From positions 1-64,000 of the forward strand of contig SHUT01000003.1 in NCBI GenBank assembly GCA_009691255.1: 64,000 nucleotides of DNA, given 5' to 3'. The stretch comes from Ilumatobacteraceae bacterium (GTDB taxonomy: Bacteria > Actinomycetota > Acidimicrobiia > Acidimicrobiales > Ilumatobacteraceae). Numbering within the stretch: position 1 is the first letter of the stretch; every line of letters starts with the position of its first letter. A program made the position numbers and the translations under genes. This document shows positions 18,232 through 28,100 of the stretch, piece by piece. The notes under the pieces are model-generated. The model had not been told where the DNA came from. It did not search any database and worked only from the letters and a program-made list of their open reading frames with translations.

Positions 18232-19041
18232 ATGGGCTCTCAACTCGCGGGCAAGATTGCTGTAGTTACAGGATCAAGTCGCGGAATTGGACGCGGCACA
18301 GCAATCGCACTCGCAGAAATGGGCGCAACTGTTTATATCACTGGTCGCACAACAGGCAGTGATCCGCTTTCAATCGACACAACTGCGTCAATGGTCAACG
18401 ATGCTGGTGGACGTGGAATCGCAGTTCAGGTTGATCATGGCAATGACAATGAAATTGCAGCATTGTTTGCCCGAATACAAGCAGAGTCGGGCAAACTAAA
18501 TATTCTCATCAACAATGTTTACAAAATTCCAGATCCACCTGCATGGGGTGGTGGATTCTGGGATCACCCCGTGAGTATTTGGGATGACCAAGTTGGAATC
18601 GGATTGCGCGCACATTATGTGGCGTCATGGCATGCAGCACCATTGCTATTTGCTGCAGGCATAGGCGGGTCAATTATCAATGTGTCGTCGCCTGGGGGCA
18701 CCTCGTATCACTTCAGTTCGTCGTACGGTGCTGGCAAGGCTGGACTAAATCGATTGAGTGCCGACATGGCGATCGAACTAGAACCCAAAGGCATTGCCTG
18801 TTGTTCGGTGTATCCAGGATCGGTTGCCACAGAGTTCATTCAGAAATGGGCTGGCGAACGCGGAATAGATCTATCAACATCTCAAACAACTCTTGGTGTG
18901 GGGCGTGCGATTGCCGCACTGGTGATCGCACCGGATTTGATGCAACGCTCGGGTTCGATTCAGTGGGTTGAAGACATCTCGGAAGAGTTTGATGTGCGCG
19001 ACGAAAACGGAAATCGGGCAGTCAAATACGCTGGCCGCTAA
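18232..19041 (+). CDS. Short-chain dehydrogenase/reductase (DHRS1-like)
   Basis: 269 residues. Cofactor motif VTGSSRGIGRG; TGRTT after the second strand suggests NADPH; active-site Ser in NVSSPGG and catalytic YGAGK. The segment NNVYKIPDPPAWGGGFWDHP replaces the usual NNAG and resembles DHRS1-type SDRs. It begins 3 bases after the P450 stop without its own clear ribosome site, so translation is probably coupled. It ends the plus-strand operon that starts at 14223 and converges on the PhyH pair. Confidence 0.9.
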   Translation: MGSQLAGKIAVVTGSSRGIGRGTAIALAEMGATVYITGRTTGSDPLSIDTTASMVNDAGGRGIAVQVDHGNDNEIAALFARIQAESGKLNILINNVYKIPDPPAWGGGFWDHPVSIWDDQVGIGLRAHYVASWHAAPLLFAAGIGGSIINVSSPGGTSYHFSSSYGAGKAGLNRLSADMAIELEPKGIACCSVYPGSVATEFIQKWAGERGIDLSTSQTTLGVGRAIAALVIAPDLMQRSGSIQWVEDISEEFDVRDENGNRAVKYAGR

Positions 19042-19059
19042 ATACTTAGTTCGGCAAAA

Positions 19060-19896
19060 TTATTCGTCCCATGAGCGATGCCACAGCAGTGGATTGCTCG
19101 AGGATGTTGCCGGAGTTCCGATTTGGGCGCCACCAAGCCACAGTGCGAGGTCGAGTTCACGCGCGGGGTGGTCTGTGACCCCGATGTTGGTGCCGTCTGC
19201 AAAATAAATAATTGTCATGACCCCGCGCATGATGTCCGTGCTGTTGGCTGGGGCCGAATGCAATGTCCACCCCCGATGAAACGTGGCATCTCCTGGAGAG
19301 AATGGTCCGTGAGTAGACAATGAGAACCCGCGTTCTTGAACGACTGTTTCAAAATGAGCCTGGGATTCGTCACCAATGACTTGTTCTCCAAGATTGCCGT
19401 GTCGCCAACTCTGGTCGGCAAATATCATTCCACCAATATTGCTCGGCACATCAACAAGAGGCATCCACATTGTGATTGTTTTGTTGGTGTCTAGTGGCCA
19501 ATACACCTGATCTTGATGCCACGGCGTGAATCCGCCGCCAGGTTCTTTGTAGAGGGCTTGATCGTGATACAGCCGCACGCCGTCGCACTGCAATAGTTCG
19601 GCCGCAACGCGAGCGAATCGTCGGGCGTACACGAACGCGGCAACTATGGGATCGTGTTGACAAATATTGGCAGATTGAATGAATGCTTTTCCGTATGTAT
19701 CGCGTTGCTCAAGCGGACGATTGTCCCATCGACATGCCATCGTGGCTTCATCGATATTGTCTTTATAGGCAGCTATCTCTTGGCGAGAAGCCAATCCACG
19801 CACGACTGTGTGGCCATCTCGCTCAAAGTCGTCAATTGTTGATCGTGAAAGTGAAAAGTATTCAGTTAGCGGACGGGCATCAGATGCTGCGGTCAT
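19060..19896 (-). CDS. Phytanoyl-CoA dioxygenase (PhyH) family protein, copy 1
   Basis: About 278 residues; Fe(II)/2-oxoglutarate-dependent hydroxylase fold. The HxD metal motif is WHQDQVYW, and the distal His is in GWTLHSAPAN, followed by an Arg (DIMRGVM) that could bind 2-oxoglutarate. The track start is 19923, but ATG 19896 forms an exact ATGA overlap with the stop of the upstream PhyH gene and is preferred. It is paralogous to that neighbour, since both contain LYHDQA-YK and WHQD. Family members hydroxylate acyl-CoAs, ectoine precursors, halogenated compounds and terpenoids, so the substrate is open. Confidence 0.88.
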   Translation of the reverse strand: MTAASDARPLTEYFSLSRSTIDDFERDGHTVVRGLASRQEIAAYKDNIDEATMACRWDNRPLEQRDTYGKAFIQSANICQHDPIVAAFVYARRFARVAAELLQCDGVRLYHDQALYKEPGGGFTPWHQDQVYWPLDTNKTITMWMPLVDVPSNIGGMIFADQSWRHGNLGEQVIGDESQAHFETVVQERGFSLSTHGPFSPGDATFHRGWTLHSAPANSTDIMRGVMTIIYFADGTNIGVTDHPARELDLALWLGGAQIGTPATSSSNPLLWHRSWDE

Positions 19897-20714
19897 ACGG
19901 GAGAGCCGTTGCGCAATACCCATGGGAATCGTGCATCATCAGTGAGTGAAGTACCTGTGGCATCCGTAGGTCCATCAAACCTTCTGGCACTTGGTCCGAC
20001 ATATTGCAAAATGTACGCCTTGCGCATGTGGTCTGACACGTTTGGCCCAGTGAGGTGTGGCGTGAGGCTAGAAAAAATAACTGCACCACCAGCCTTGATG
20101 GGTGCAGCAACGGGAGTCACGGGTGGTTTTTCAAATATCTCCCAACCCAATGGTTCGACGTATGTGTGCAGAAGTGTTCCGCGTCGATGTAGTCCAGGCG
20201 CTGCCCACACGCAACCAGCCTCAATGGGCACGTCGTTTAGCGCAATCCAAACAGTGAGATAGTGCTCTGGCATGACGAAGGTGTAGCCGTTGTCTTGATG
20301 CCACGGAAACCTACGGGGCTTTTCGTTCGCTTTGTATACCGCTTGATCGTGATACAGACGAGCATCAGGTCCGATGAGATCATGCACGAGTCTGGTGATT
20401 GGCAAAGACGAGACAAACTTCAGTAGTACATCTGATTTGAGAGCGATATTTGGAGCAAACGTAATCGCACCTTTTTCAGCGATAAACATTCTGCTGTCCG
20501 GTAATTTTTCAAGAAATTCATCAACTTGTTCACAAAATGCATCAGTCTCAGTGCAGACTTCAGCGAGAGTCTGCTCATCGATGAGATTTTCGATGACAAA
20601 ATATCCGTCCGTGTTGAATTGGTTCCACTGCTCATCTGTGAGCGTTGTTCGCCCGTGCGAGGGGATCACAGTGTCCCAGTCAAAGCCAGACGACATGGGA
20701 TGAGAAGCGACCAT
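19893..20714 (-). CDS. Phytanoyl-CoA dioxygenase (PhyH) family protein, copy 2
   Basis: 273 residues; intact Fe(II)/2OG core with HxD in FPWHQDNGY, the second His in LTPHLTGPN and an Arg in MRKAYI. The helix EQWNQFNTDGYFVIENL is the standard PhyH N-terminus. ATG 20714 or the internal ATG 20696 could be the start. It is translationally coupled to the PhyH copy downstream. The carotenoid oxygenase gene upstream (ending 20767) is on the same strand 52 bases away, so the three may form one operon. Confidence 0.88.
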   Translation of the reverse strand: MVASHPMSSGFDWDTVIPSHGRTTLTDEQWNQFNTDGYFVIENLIDEQTLAEVCTETDAFCEQVDEFLEKLPDSRMFIAEKGAITFAPNIALKSDVLLKFVSSLPITRLVHDLIGPDARLYHDQAVYKANEKPRRFPWHQDNGYTFVMPEHYLTVWIALNDVPIEAGCVWAAPGLHRRGTLLHTYVEPLGWEIFEKPPVTPVAAPIKAGGAVIFSSLTPHLTGPNVSDHMRKAYILQYVGPSARRFDGPTDATGTSLTDDARFPWVLRNGSPV

Positions 20715-20766
20715 GACACTATTGTGCCATTTCTGGAGCGTGTGAGCACTCTTTTAAATCAGAGCA

Positions 20767-22230
20767 TTACGGGGTTTGGTTGCTCCAGTATGAATGAGTT
20801 CCGCTACAGATTTTTTCGGGCAGTCGTATCTTGGCGATGGGACCATCGCTGACGCGTTGTGCGTCAAAGACAACGCAATCACTCGCATCGGCCACGGTAT
20901 CTGTGGTGAAAGAGACAAGGTAGCCATCGTCTTCTGACCGAGAGTTAGTGCGTGGTGCAAATACAGTTTCGCTGCAGTAGACACCATCATCAAAGCGAAA
21001 TGACTCTTCGGTTTCGGTTTGAACAGAGTGCTTAATGATGCCCTCGAAGAGGAACCATCCATTTACTGGTATCGCACTATATGTGTAGTCGTATTTGCGA
21101 CCGGCATATGCATTGTTAATCATGCCGAATTCAGTGATGGTGTCTGAGATAGGGCCTTCTTTCACCAATCCGGTTCGACGATTGAGGCGCCAGCGGTATG
21201 GACGCGATTGCAGCGCATACAGATCAAGAAAACGGAACAGCCGCGTGTTGAGATCGGCGTCTGGGGGCATCGTGGGGGAAGGATCAAACTCAAAATAGCC
21301 ATCCAGAATAATCTCATCGCCTTCTTCGTAGGCGTTGATCCAGTGCAATACATATGTTGCCTCACACTCAAACCACTGGACGTCGCTACTTGAGCCATGA
21401 CGCGGAATAACAGCAATACGCGTGGGCATCTCTTTATGGAATTGAGTGGCGTATACGTCACGCTTGAGCAGTTCTTCGTCCCAAAATAGTGGACAGTCAT
21501 TAAGAATCGAAAAGTTTGTCGTGTAGGCCATGTCGTGGGGCAAGCGTGGACCAGGCAGTGGGATGTCGGTGTATGTCACTAGGTCTCCGGTGGCAGAAAC
21601 AACTCCGTAATGCAGGTATGGATATGTCGTTGAGTAATTAAAAAATAGCAACTCGCCAGTGTTCTCATCGACCTTGGTATGCGCAGAGACACCTTCTTGC
21701 GGAAAAGCACCGTTCCATGATGTGGTGCCGAGATTGTCGAGTGTATGAGGGTCTAATTGATACAGGTCTCCGCATTGGTAAAAACTTGTGAGGGCGATTC
21801 CATTATGAACAACGACGTCTGTACTTGACGCATCTTTCATTCGTGTTCGTGCACCCCATCCATCTTGGCGTATAGATTTTTTTGGTGATTCAGCAAGACC
21901 AGACCACAACGGACCTCCGTGTTTGAGTTCTGCGGCGAGTCCTTGGGTCTGAATCATTCTGTTGCGATACGAAGCAGATCCGCCATTAAAGGACATTGAG
22001 TGCAACATGCCGTCACCATCAAAAGGGTGATAGCGATCTAGTGCGGGCACTAACGGATTTTCGGTATTACGCAGGTACACCCCATTGAGGTCGCTAGGTA
22101 TTTCTCCTTGCACCTGCATCTCGGTGGCGTTCCATTCGCGAGTCTGGGGTGCCCATGCCCCAATGCGGTATGGGTGGTCATCATCTAATGGCAACAGTGA
22201 TGGCCATGTGTTGATCAAAATGTTCGTCAT
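20767..22230 (-). CDS. Carotenoid oxygenase family protein, second copy
   Basis: 487 residues. The family hallmarks LNGVYLRNTENP and YHPFDGDGMLHSM are present, and Fe-ligand His contexts are seen at VSAHTKVDE, RLPHDMAYT, VLHWINAYE and, near the C-terminus, GTHSYW. The overall sequence is clearly different from the copy at 3716, so this is not a recent duplicate. AAGGAG lies 6 bases before ATG 22230. It is divergent from the cupin gene. Expected activity is oxidative cleavage of a polyene or stilbene double bond. Confidence 0.9.
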   Translation of the reverse strand: MTNILINTWPSLLPLDDDHPYRIGAWAPQTREWNATEMQVQGEIPSDLNGVYLRNTENPLVPALDRYHPFDGDGMLHSMSFNGGSASYRNRMIQTQGLAAELKHGGPLWSGLAESPKKSIRQDGWGARTRMKDASSTDVVVHNGIALTSFYQCGDLYQLDPHTLDNLGTTSWNGAFPQEGVSAHTKVDENTGELLFFNYSTTYPYLHYGVVSATGDLVTYTDIPLPGPRLPHDMAYTTNFSILNDCPLFWDEELLKRDVYATQFHKEMPTRIAVIPRHGSSSDVQWFECEATYVLHWINAYEEGDEIILDGYFEFDPSPTMPPDADLNTRLFRFLDLYALQSRPYRWRLNRRTGLVKEGPISDTITEFGMINNAYAGRKYDYTYSAIPVNGWFLFEGIIKHSVQTETEESFRFDDGVYCSETVFAPRTNSRSEDDGYLVSFTTDTVADASDCVVFDAQRVSDGPIAKIRLPEKICSGTHSYWSNQTP

Positions 22231-22239
22231 CGGTGCTCC

Positions 22240-22266
22240 TTGACCTTAACCCTATGTCGTTATAGT
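22240..22266 (+). promoter_or_regulatory. Candidate sigma70-type promoter for the cupin gene
   Basis: TTGACC and TATAGT occur 15 bases apart in the gap between the divergent carotenoid oxygenase and cupin genes. The spacing is short for a housekeeping promoter, but both boxes are close to consensus. The GGGGAGG ribosome site follows at 22280. Confidence 0.35.
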
Positions 22267-22290
22267 CGGTTCACGGGCAGGGGAGGTTCG

Positions 22291-22713
22291 ATGACTGAGG
22301 ATATGCCACATAATCCCAACAAAGCAGTAGCAGTTTTTCGCCGTGAGGCGGACTGCGAAACCCAAGAATGGTCAGATTCCGTAAGGGGGTCTGTGCAATG
22401 GCGGACCTTGTTTAGCGCCGACCGCACTCCGACGGCTGACCTAACAGTAGGAGTGGCCGAGATACCCGTTGGCGCCCCCGTCCCGATACGTGGTCATTGG
22501 CACTCGCTAGCGGAGGTGTATTACATCTTGAGCGGTAGCGGGTATGTGTGGATTGCCGGCGATACAACTTCAGTTGTCGCCGGCGATGCAGTTTTTATTC
22601 CTGGCGACATCGAGCATTTTGCAGTCAATACAGGCATCGAACCGCTGCGTCTGTTGTATTTCTTTCCGACGAATTCGTTCGCTGATGTTAAGTACGAGTT
22701 TCCGCCGCACTAA
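22291..22713 (+). CDS. Single-domain cupin protein
   Basis: About 140 residues. Cupin motif 1 reads GHWHSLAEVYYILSGSG and motif 2 reads PGDIEHFAVNTG, giving a likely His-His-Glu-His metal site. The track begins at a TTG within the promoter; ATG 22291 follows GGGGAGG by 4 bases. Small cupins of this kind can be dioxygenases, isomerases or binding proteins. It stands alone between the divergent carotenoid oxygenase and the convergent ALDH. Confidence 0.82.
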   Translation: MTEDMPHNPNKAVAVFRREADCETQEWSDSVRGSVQWRTLFSADRTPTADLTVGVAEIPVGAPVPIRGHWHSLAEVYYILSGSGYVWIAGDTTSVVAGDAVFIPGDIEHFAVNTGIEPLRLLYFFPTNSFADVKYEFPPH

Positions 22714-22719
22714 TTGTTG

Positions 22720-24126
22720 TTATGAATGTTTGAGATGAAATGATTTGAGTTTTGTATATGGCCCAAATCCAAGTTCTGATAACGCAATTCCAGAACCGGT
22801 GTTTTTTACTCCCGTCCATACCAAAGAGGGATCTAAGTAATCACATCTGTTCATAAAGCATGTACCCGTCTCAATGAGATGGCCGAGTGCTTCGGCGCGC
22901 TCAATGTCTTTGGTCCAGAGACAAGCAGTCAGGCCATATGGCGAGTCATTCATTAGTGCCACAGCTTCTTGGTCTCCGGAGACTTTCATGATGCCAATCA
23001 CTGGACCAAATGATTCGTCTCGCATCACACTCATTGAGTGGTCGACATCAAGCAAAACAGTCGGTCCTAGATACGGAGAATCGATTCGTGATGCCGCAAA
23101 GTCGTACTCGTTGACAATTGCTCGTGCACCCTGAGCGATTGCAGCAGCAATCTGGTCACGCACGAACTGCGCGCTGTTGGTGTTGACCATTGGTCCGAGC
23201 GTGGTCGAATCTTGAAGAGGATCACCGAGCACATATTTACGAGTCAAATCAGCAAAGCCATCAACGAAGTCGTCATACACGTCAGCATGGACATAGATTC
23301 GCTCGATACCACAACAGGATTGACCACTGTTGAAAAATGATCCGTCCACGTTGTCGGCTATTGCTAGTGCAAGATCTGCGTCGGCACGCACGTACGAAGG
23401 ATCCTTGCCCCCGAGTTCTGTTCCGACACCGATAAAACGCCCTGCAGCAGCGCGTTCCATTGCAGCGCCACCCTCAACTGATCCGGTAAAGACAACAAAG
23501 TTAATACGCCAGTCACTGATCATCTTGCTTACGGCTACATGACTGGCATGTACATGCTGAAAAACGCCATCTGGGAATCCGGCGGCAGCGCAAGCATCAG
23601 AAAATCTTTCAGCACAGAGCAGGGTTTGGGAGGCATGTTTCATGATGATTGTGTTGCCACTAAGCAATGCTGGAACCACCGAGTTGATGGCAGTCAAATA
23701 GGGGTAATTCCAGGGCGCAACAACAAGCACTGTTCCGACCGGATTGCGACGAATGAACTTGGTAAAACCATCGACATGGGGAACTGCTAAGTCACAGAGT
23801 TCGCGTTGAGCGATTGACATCATGTATCGCGCACGTTCTTGCACGCCGCGCAAGATCTCGTTGGGGGTGTAACGAATAGGTCTCCCCATCTGCTGTGTGA
23901 TTTCTAGTCCGATTTCATTGGCGTTGGCTTCAAGGTATTGCACCATGCGTTCGCACAGACGAATTCTGTCGGCGATAGAAGTGCTCTGCCACTCTGATTT
24001 GGCTTTTGCCGCTTTTGCGAGAATGTTTTCTATCTGTGAATTATCTGCTAGTTCGCGCGTTGCAAGAGTTGAGCCATCAATCGGGGAAACTATACTTTGC
24101 GTTGGCACGGTATCTACACTAGACAT
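22720..24126 (-). CDS. Aldehyde dehydrogenase (NAD(P)+)
   Basis: 468 residues. Oxidises an aldehyde to the acid. Seen are the N-terminal cofactor segment VLVVAPWNYPYL, the glycine loop FTGSVEGG, the general-base Glu in GTELGGKDP and the nucleophile Cys in NSGQSCCG (two adjacent Cys). The track begins at TTG 24147; ATG 24126 (MSSVDTVPTQ) is preferred and leaves 6 bases to the divergent pirin start. Near carotenoid oxygenases and P450s, the substrate could be a cleavage-derived aldehyde; that is inference. Confidence 0.92.
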   Translation of the reverse strand: MSSVDTVPTQSIVSPIDGSTLATRELADNSQIENILAKAAKAKSEWQSTSIADRIRLCERMVQYLEANANEIGLEITQQMGRPIRYTPNEILRGVQERARYMMSIAQRELCDLAVPHVDGFTKFIRRNPVGTVLVVAPWNYPYLTAINSVVPALLSGNTIIMKHASQTLLCAERFSDACAAAGFPDGVFQHVHASHVAVSKMISDWRINFVVFTGSVEGGAAMERAAAGRFIGVGTELGGKDPSYVRADADLALAIADNVDGSFFNSGQSCCGIERIYVHADVYDDFVDGFADLTRKYVLGDPLQDSTTLGPMVNTNSAQFVRDQIAAAIAQGARAIVNEYDFAASRIDSPYLGPTVLLDVDHSMSVMRDESFGPVIGIMKVSGDQEAVALMNDSPYGLTACLWTKDIERAEALGHLIETGTCFMNRCDYLDPSLVWTGVKNTGSGIALSELGFGPYTKLKSFHLKHS

Positions 24127-24132
24127 TAAGCC

Positions 24133-25071
24133 ATGCCAGCTCTTCAAGTTGCCAACACTTTGATTCTGCCGCGGCTTGCAGTGGCACTGCCAGAATCAGT
24201 CGAGCGAAGCGTAGTGAAGATTGCTCCCGGTCGAGCCGGACTCGAAGGCGCCGGATTTCCGGTGTATCGGGGCTTTGCTGAGCTGACGATGCAAGACATC
24301 GACCCATTTTTGATGCTCGATCAGTTAGGGCCAGTGCTGAATGGACCGTTCGAGACAAAAGGTGCACCTTGGCATCCACATCGTGGTTTTGAAACAGTGA
24401 CCTATGTTCTTGATGGCGAAATTGTGCACCATGATTCAAATGGCGGCGGCGGTATTATCGGCGATGGCGACACACAATGGATGACCGCAGGTGCAGGCAT
24501 CTTGCACGACGAAGTACCCAGCGACAAAGTTTTGAACACCGGCGGATGGCAACATGGCATCCAGTTGTGGGTGAATCTGCCAAAAACATTGAAGTTTTCT
24601 GCTCCGCGATATCAGGGAATTGTGGCGAACAAATTAACGCTGACAACTTCTCATGATGGTGGAGCGCTTGTTCGGATTATTGCTGGAGACATTGCGGCGC
24701 ACTCAGGCCCTGGCAGTACGCATACGCCCATTGCCATCGCCCATGTCACTCTTGCCCCAGGCGCCCAACTGGTAGTGCCATGGAATCCAGAGTTCAACGC
24801 CATGGTGTACATGTTGTTGGGTAGCGCAACTCTAGGAAGCAAACGCCATGTTTTGGCGCCCCATCATGTGGCTCTTTTTGGACCTGGAGGTCATCTGATG
24901 GTGTCAGCAGGTGACCAAATAGCCGATTTCTTGTTGCTCGGGGGTTGGCCGATTCGCGAGCCCGTGGTGCAATACGGGCCGTTCGTGATGAACACTCAGG
25001 ATCAGATTCGGCAGGCTTTTCGCGACTACGAGGCCGGAAGGCTGGGGAGGATTCCGGCGCAGATGGGGTGA
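24133..25071 (+). CDS. Pirin family protein
   Basis: 312-residue bicupin. The metal-binding residues of pirin are visible: HPHRGFETVTYVLDGE supplies two His, and GILHDEVPSD supplies the third His and the Glu. Bacterial pirins include quercetin-dioxygenase-like enzymes and redox-sensing regulators of metabolism; which applies here is unknown. It is divergent from the ALDH gene with only 6 bases between starts, so the promoters must overlap the coding regions. Confidence 0.9.
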   Translation: MPALQVANTLILPRLAVALPESVERSVVKIAPGRAGLEGAGFPVYRGFAELTMQDIDPFLMLDQLGPVLNGPFETKGAPWHPHRGFETVTYVLDGEIVHHDSNGGGGIIGDGDTQWMTAGAGILHDEVPSDKVLNTGGWQHGIQLWVNLPKTLKFSAPRYQGIVANKLTLTTSHDGGALVRIIAGDIAAHSGPGSTHTPIAIAHVTLAPGAQLVVPWNPEFNAMVYMLLGSATLGSKRHVLAPHHVALFGPGGHLMVSAGDQIADFLLLGGWPIREPVVQYGPFVMNTQDQIRQAFRDYEAGRLGRIPAQMG

Positions 25072-25107
25072 GCAGACAAGAGGGTGTAATATTGTTATAG
25101 ATTGTAT

Positions 25108-28100
25108 ATGCGTGGTCCAATAGAATCTTTCAAGACAGAACGGAGCAGGGTATTGCGCTGGGTTGTAGTAGGTGCCACTATCGCAAGTGTTGGCGTGGTC
25201 TTTTTGCCCAGGGCTGCTCAGGCGGTAGCCACTTCCTCTGACTACATAGTGGTGTTGCGCGATGGCGTAAATCTGTCAAAAAAAGTCGCTTCTGAAGAAA
25301 AACGTGGCAACGACGTAGGCGATACATTCTCGGCTGGTTCTGATGGTTTTGTTGCGTCACTTGATAGTTCTGATGTCGCGCGATTACGCAAAGACCATGA
25401 TGTGCGAATCATCGAACGTGATGCCCCTGTGTCGCTTGTTGCTGACAACGAAACCGACACAATCAGTTCGCTATCCACCCCAACTGGTGCGGTTGGCGAG
25501 GTCATTCCTGGCCGCTATATCGTGCGATACAAGTCCAACGATGCGTTGCTTGCTTCGGTAAATTCTTTAGAAATCTCGGTATTAGCTAACTACACCAATG
25601 TGTTTCCTGGATACGTCGCCAATCTTAGTGATGCGACAGCCAATCAGTTGCGCACAACGCAAGGCGTTGTGCTGGTCGAACAAGACAAAGTGGTTTCAAT
25701 TAATACAGATCAACCGATCGGGGTGGGCGACTCATGGGGTCTTGACAGAGTCGATCAGCGGTTGCTTCCGATGAACATGATGTATTCGTATTCTACAAAC
25801 GGTACGGGTGTCTCGGCGTATATCATCGACACTGGTATTCGTGCCACGCACGTGGAGCTCGCAGGCAGAGTGGGGAGTGGTTTCACGGCGGTGAACGACG
25901 GAAATGGTTCCTCTGATTGTCATGGTCACGGAACCCATGTCTCTGGAACTGTTGGCGGCACAAGATATGGTATTGCAAAAAATGTCAATTTCTTCCCAGT
26001 GCGCGTATTAGATTGCAACGGCTCTGGAAGTCTCTCCGGTGTTATTGCCGGAATTGATTGGGTGATTGCGAATCACGCCGCTGGCGTGCCAGCAGTCGCC
26101 AATATGAGTCTTGGTGGTGGCTACAGCTCAAGCCTCAATGCTGCTGTGGCACGTGGCGTCGCAGATGGAGTGGTGTTTGCGGTTGCCGCCGGCAATGAGT
26201 CATCACTTGCATGCAACGTGTCTCCTGCATCGGAGCCGACAGCCATCACTGTCGGAGCAACCGATACCAGTGATGCGCGTGCGTATTTCTCGAACTACGG
26301 AGCATGTGTCGACATCTTTGCTCCTGGGGTTGGCATAAAGTCGTCAACTGCGTCGAGCGATACATCTACTGCGTCATGGTCAGGCACCTCAATGGCCACA
26401 CCACATGTCGCAGGTGTTGCTGCGCAGTATTTACAGTCTCACCCCACTGATACGCCAGCTCAAGTGGCTCGGGCATTAGATGCCGCCACTACTTCAAATG
26501 TAATAGTCAACCCCGGTACGGGTTCGCCAAACAAGTTGTTGTACAACGTTTCGTTTTATCCAGCTCCGATAACCGTGCCAAGTGCTCCAAACTCACTTAC
26601 GTCAGTTGCTGGATCCTCGCTAGTCACTCTGAGTTGGGGAGCGCCTTTAACTGACGGAGGAGTCGCTATTTCTAACTATGTAGTGGAGTATTCATCTGCA
26701 TCAGGCTCGTGGACTACTTTTGCTCACCCTGCGTCAACGGCATTGTCGATTATTGTTACTGGTCTCACAAACGCAACGGCGTACTCATTTCGAGTATCAG
26801 CAACTAACAGCGTCGGCACCAGTGTTTCTTCGGCGACAACAACCGTTACCCCCCGTGATCCAACTCTTCCGTCTGCACCAACTGCAGTATCAGCTATTGC
26901 GGGAAACGCCTCTGCTGTCGTGCGTTGGACAGCCCCGAGCAGTGCAACTATTTCTTCGATCACCATTAACTCCACTACTCCTTATGTAGATATTCCTTTG
27001 ACTGCCGGAGCACTTGATGTCATTGGTCATTCTGACCACTCATGTTCTGCTCATGTTGCGAGCGCAATTGATCCGTGGCTCGACGTCATTCAAGTGTCAA
27101 CTGGTCGAATTATTTTCTCTAATGACGATGGTGCTCACAACTATTCAACAGATTGCTATGCATCTCGCATCACCACCACTATCTCTGGATCAGGGTATGT
27201 CTTGAGAGTCAGGGGCTGCTGTGGTCATCCTTATGGAGTCGTGCGACTCGAACAACGCTCTACGGTTGTAGATGTCACTGGCTACACGGTCAAATCGTCT
27301 CCTGCTGGCCTGACATGCACCACTGCAACTTTGTCTTGCACAGTTGCTGGTCTGACAAATGGCACGCCATATACATTCACAGTCATTGCCACTAATGCAG
27401 TAGGCAACAGTGTTTCATCGTCACCGTCTGGTGCAGTCACTCCAACTAATCCAGCTCTGCCGTCTGCGCCAACTGCAGTATCAGCTACTGCCGGAAACGC
27501 ATCTGCTGTCGTGCGTTGGACTGCACCAGTGATCTCGTCTCCGCGTTGGCAACGAGAAGCTGGCTCCATCCAAGCCACGGAAGTTGATCTAGATGCTCCG
27601 TACGACTCTGGCTATTCAATCCGCCAATGGGCTGACTGTGCATGCGCTCGATTTAGATGGGTGAGCCTAACGCGTATTTCTGATGTCTATGACACGGATA
27701 TTGTGCTGGTCGATGCAAAGTGGCCCGTCACTGGCTACACGGTCAAATCGTCTCCTGCTGGCCTGACATGCACCACTGCAACTTTGTCTTGCACAGTTGC
27801 TGGTCTGACAAACGGCACGCCATATACATTCACAGTCATTGCCACTAATGCAGTAGGCAACAGTGTTTCATCGTCACCGTCTGGTGCAGTCACTCCAACA
27901 GAACCAGTACCGTCTGCACCAACTGCAGTATCAGCTACTGCCGGAAACGCATCTGCTGTCGTGCGTTGGACAGCCCCAGTAAGCTCGTTTGTCACTGGCT
28001 ACACGGTCAAATCGTCTCCTGCTGGCCTGACATGCACCACTGCAATTTTGTCTTGCACAGTTGCTGGTCTGACAAACGGCACGTCGTATACATTCACAGT

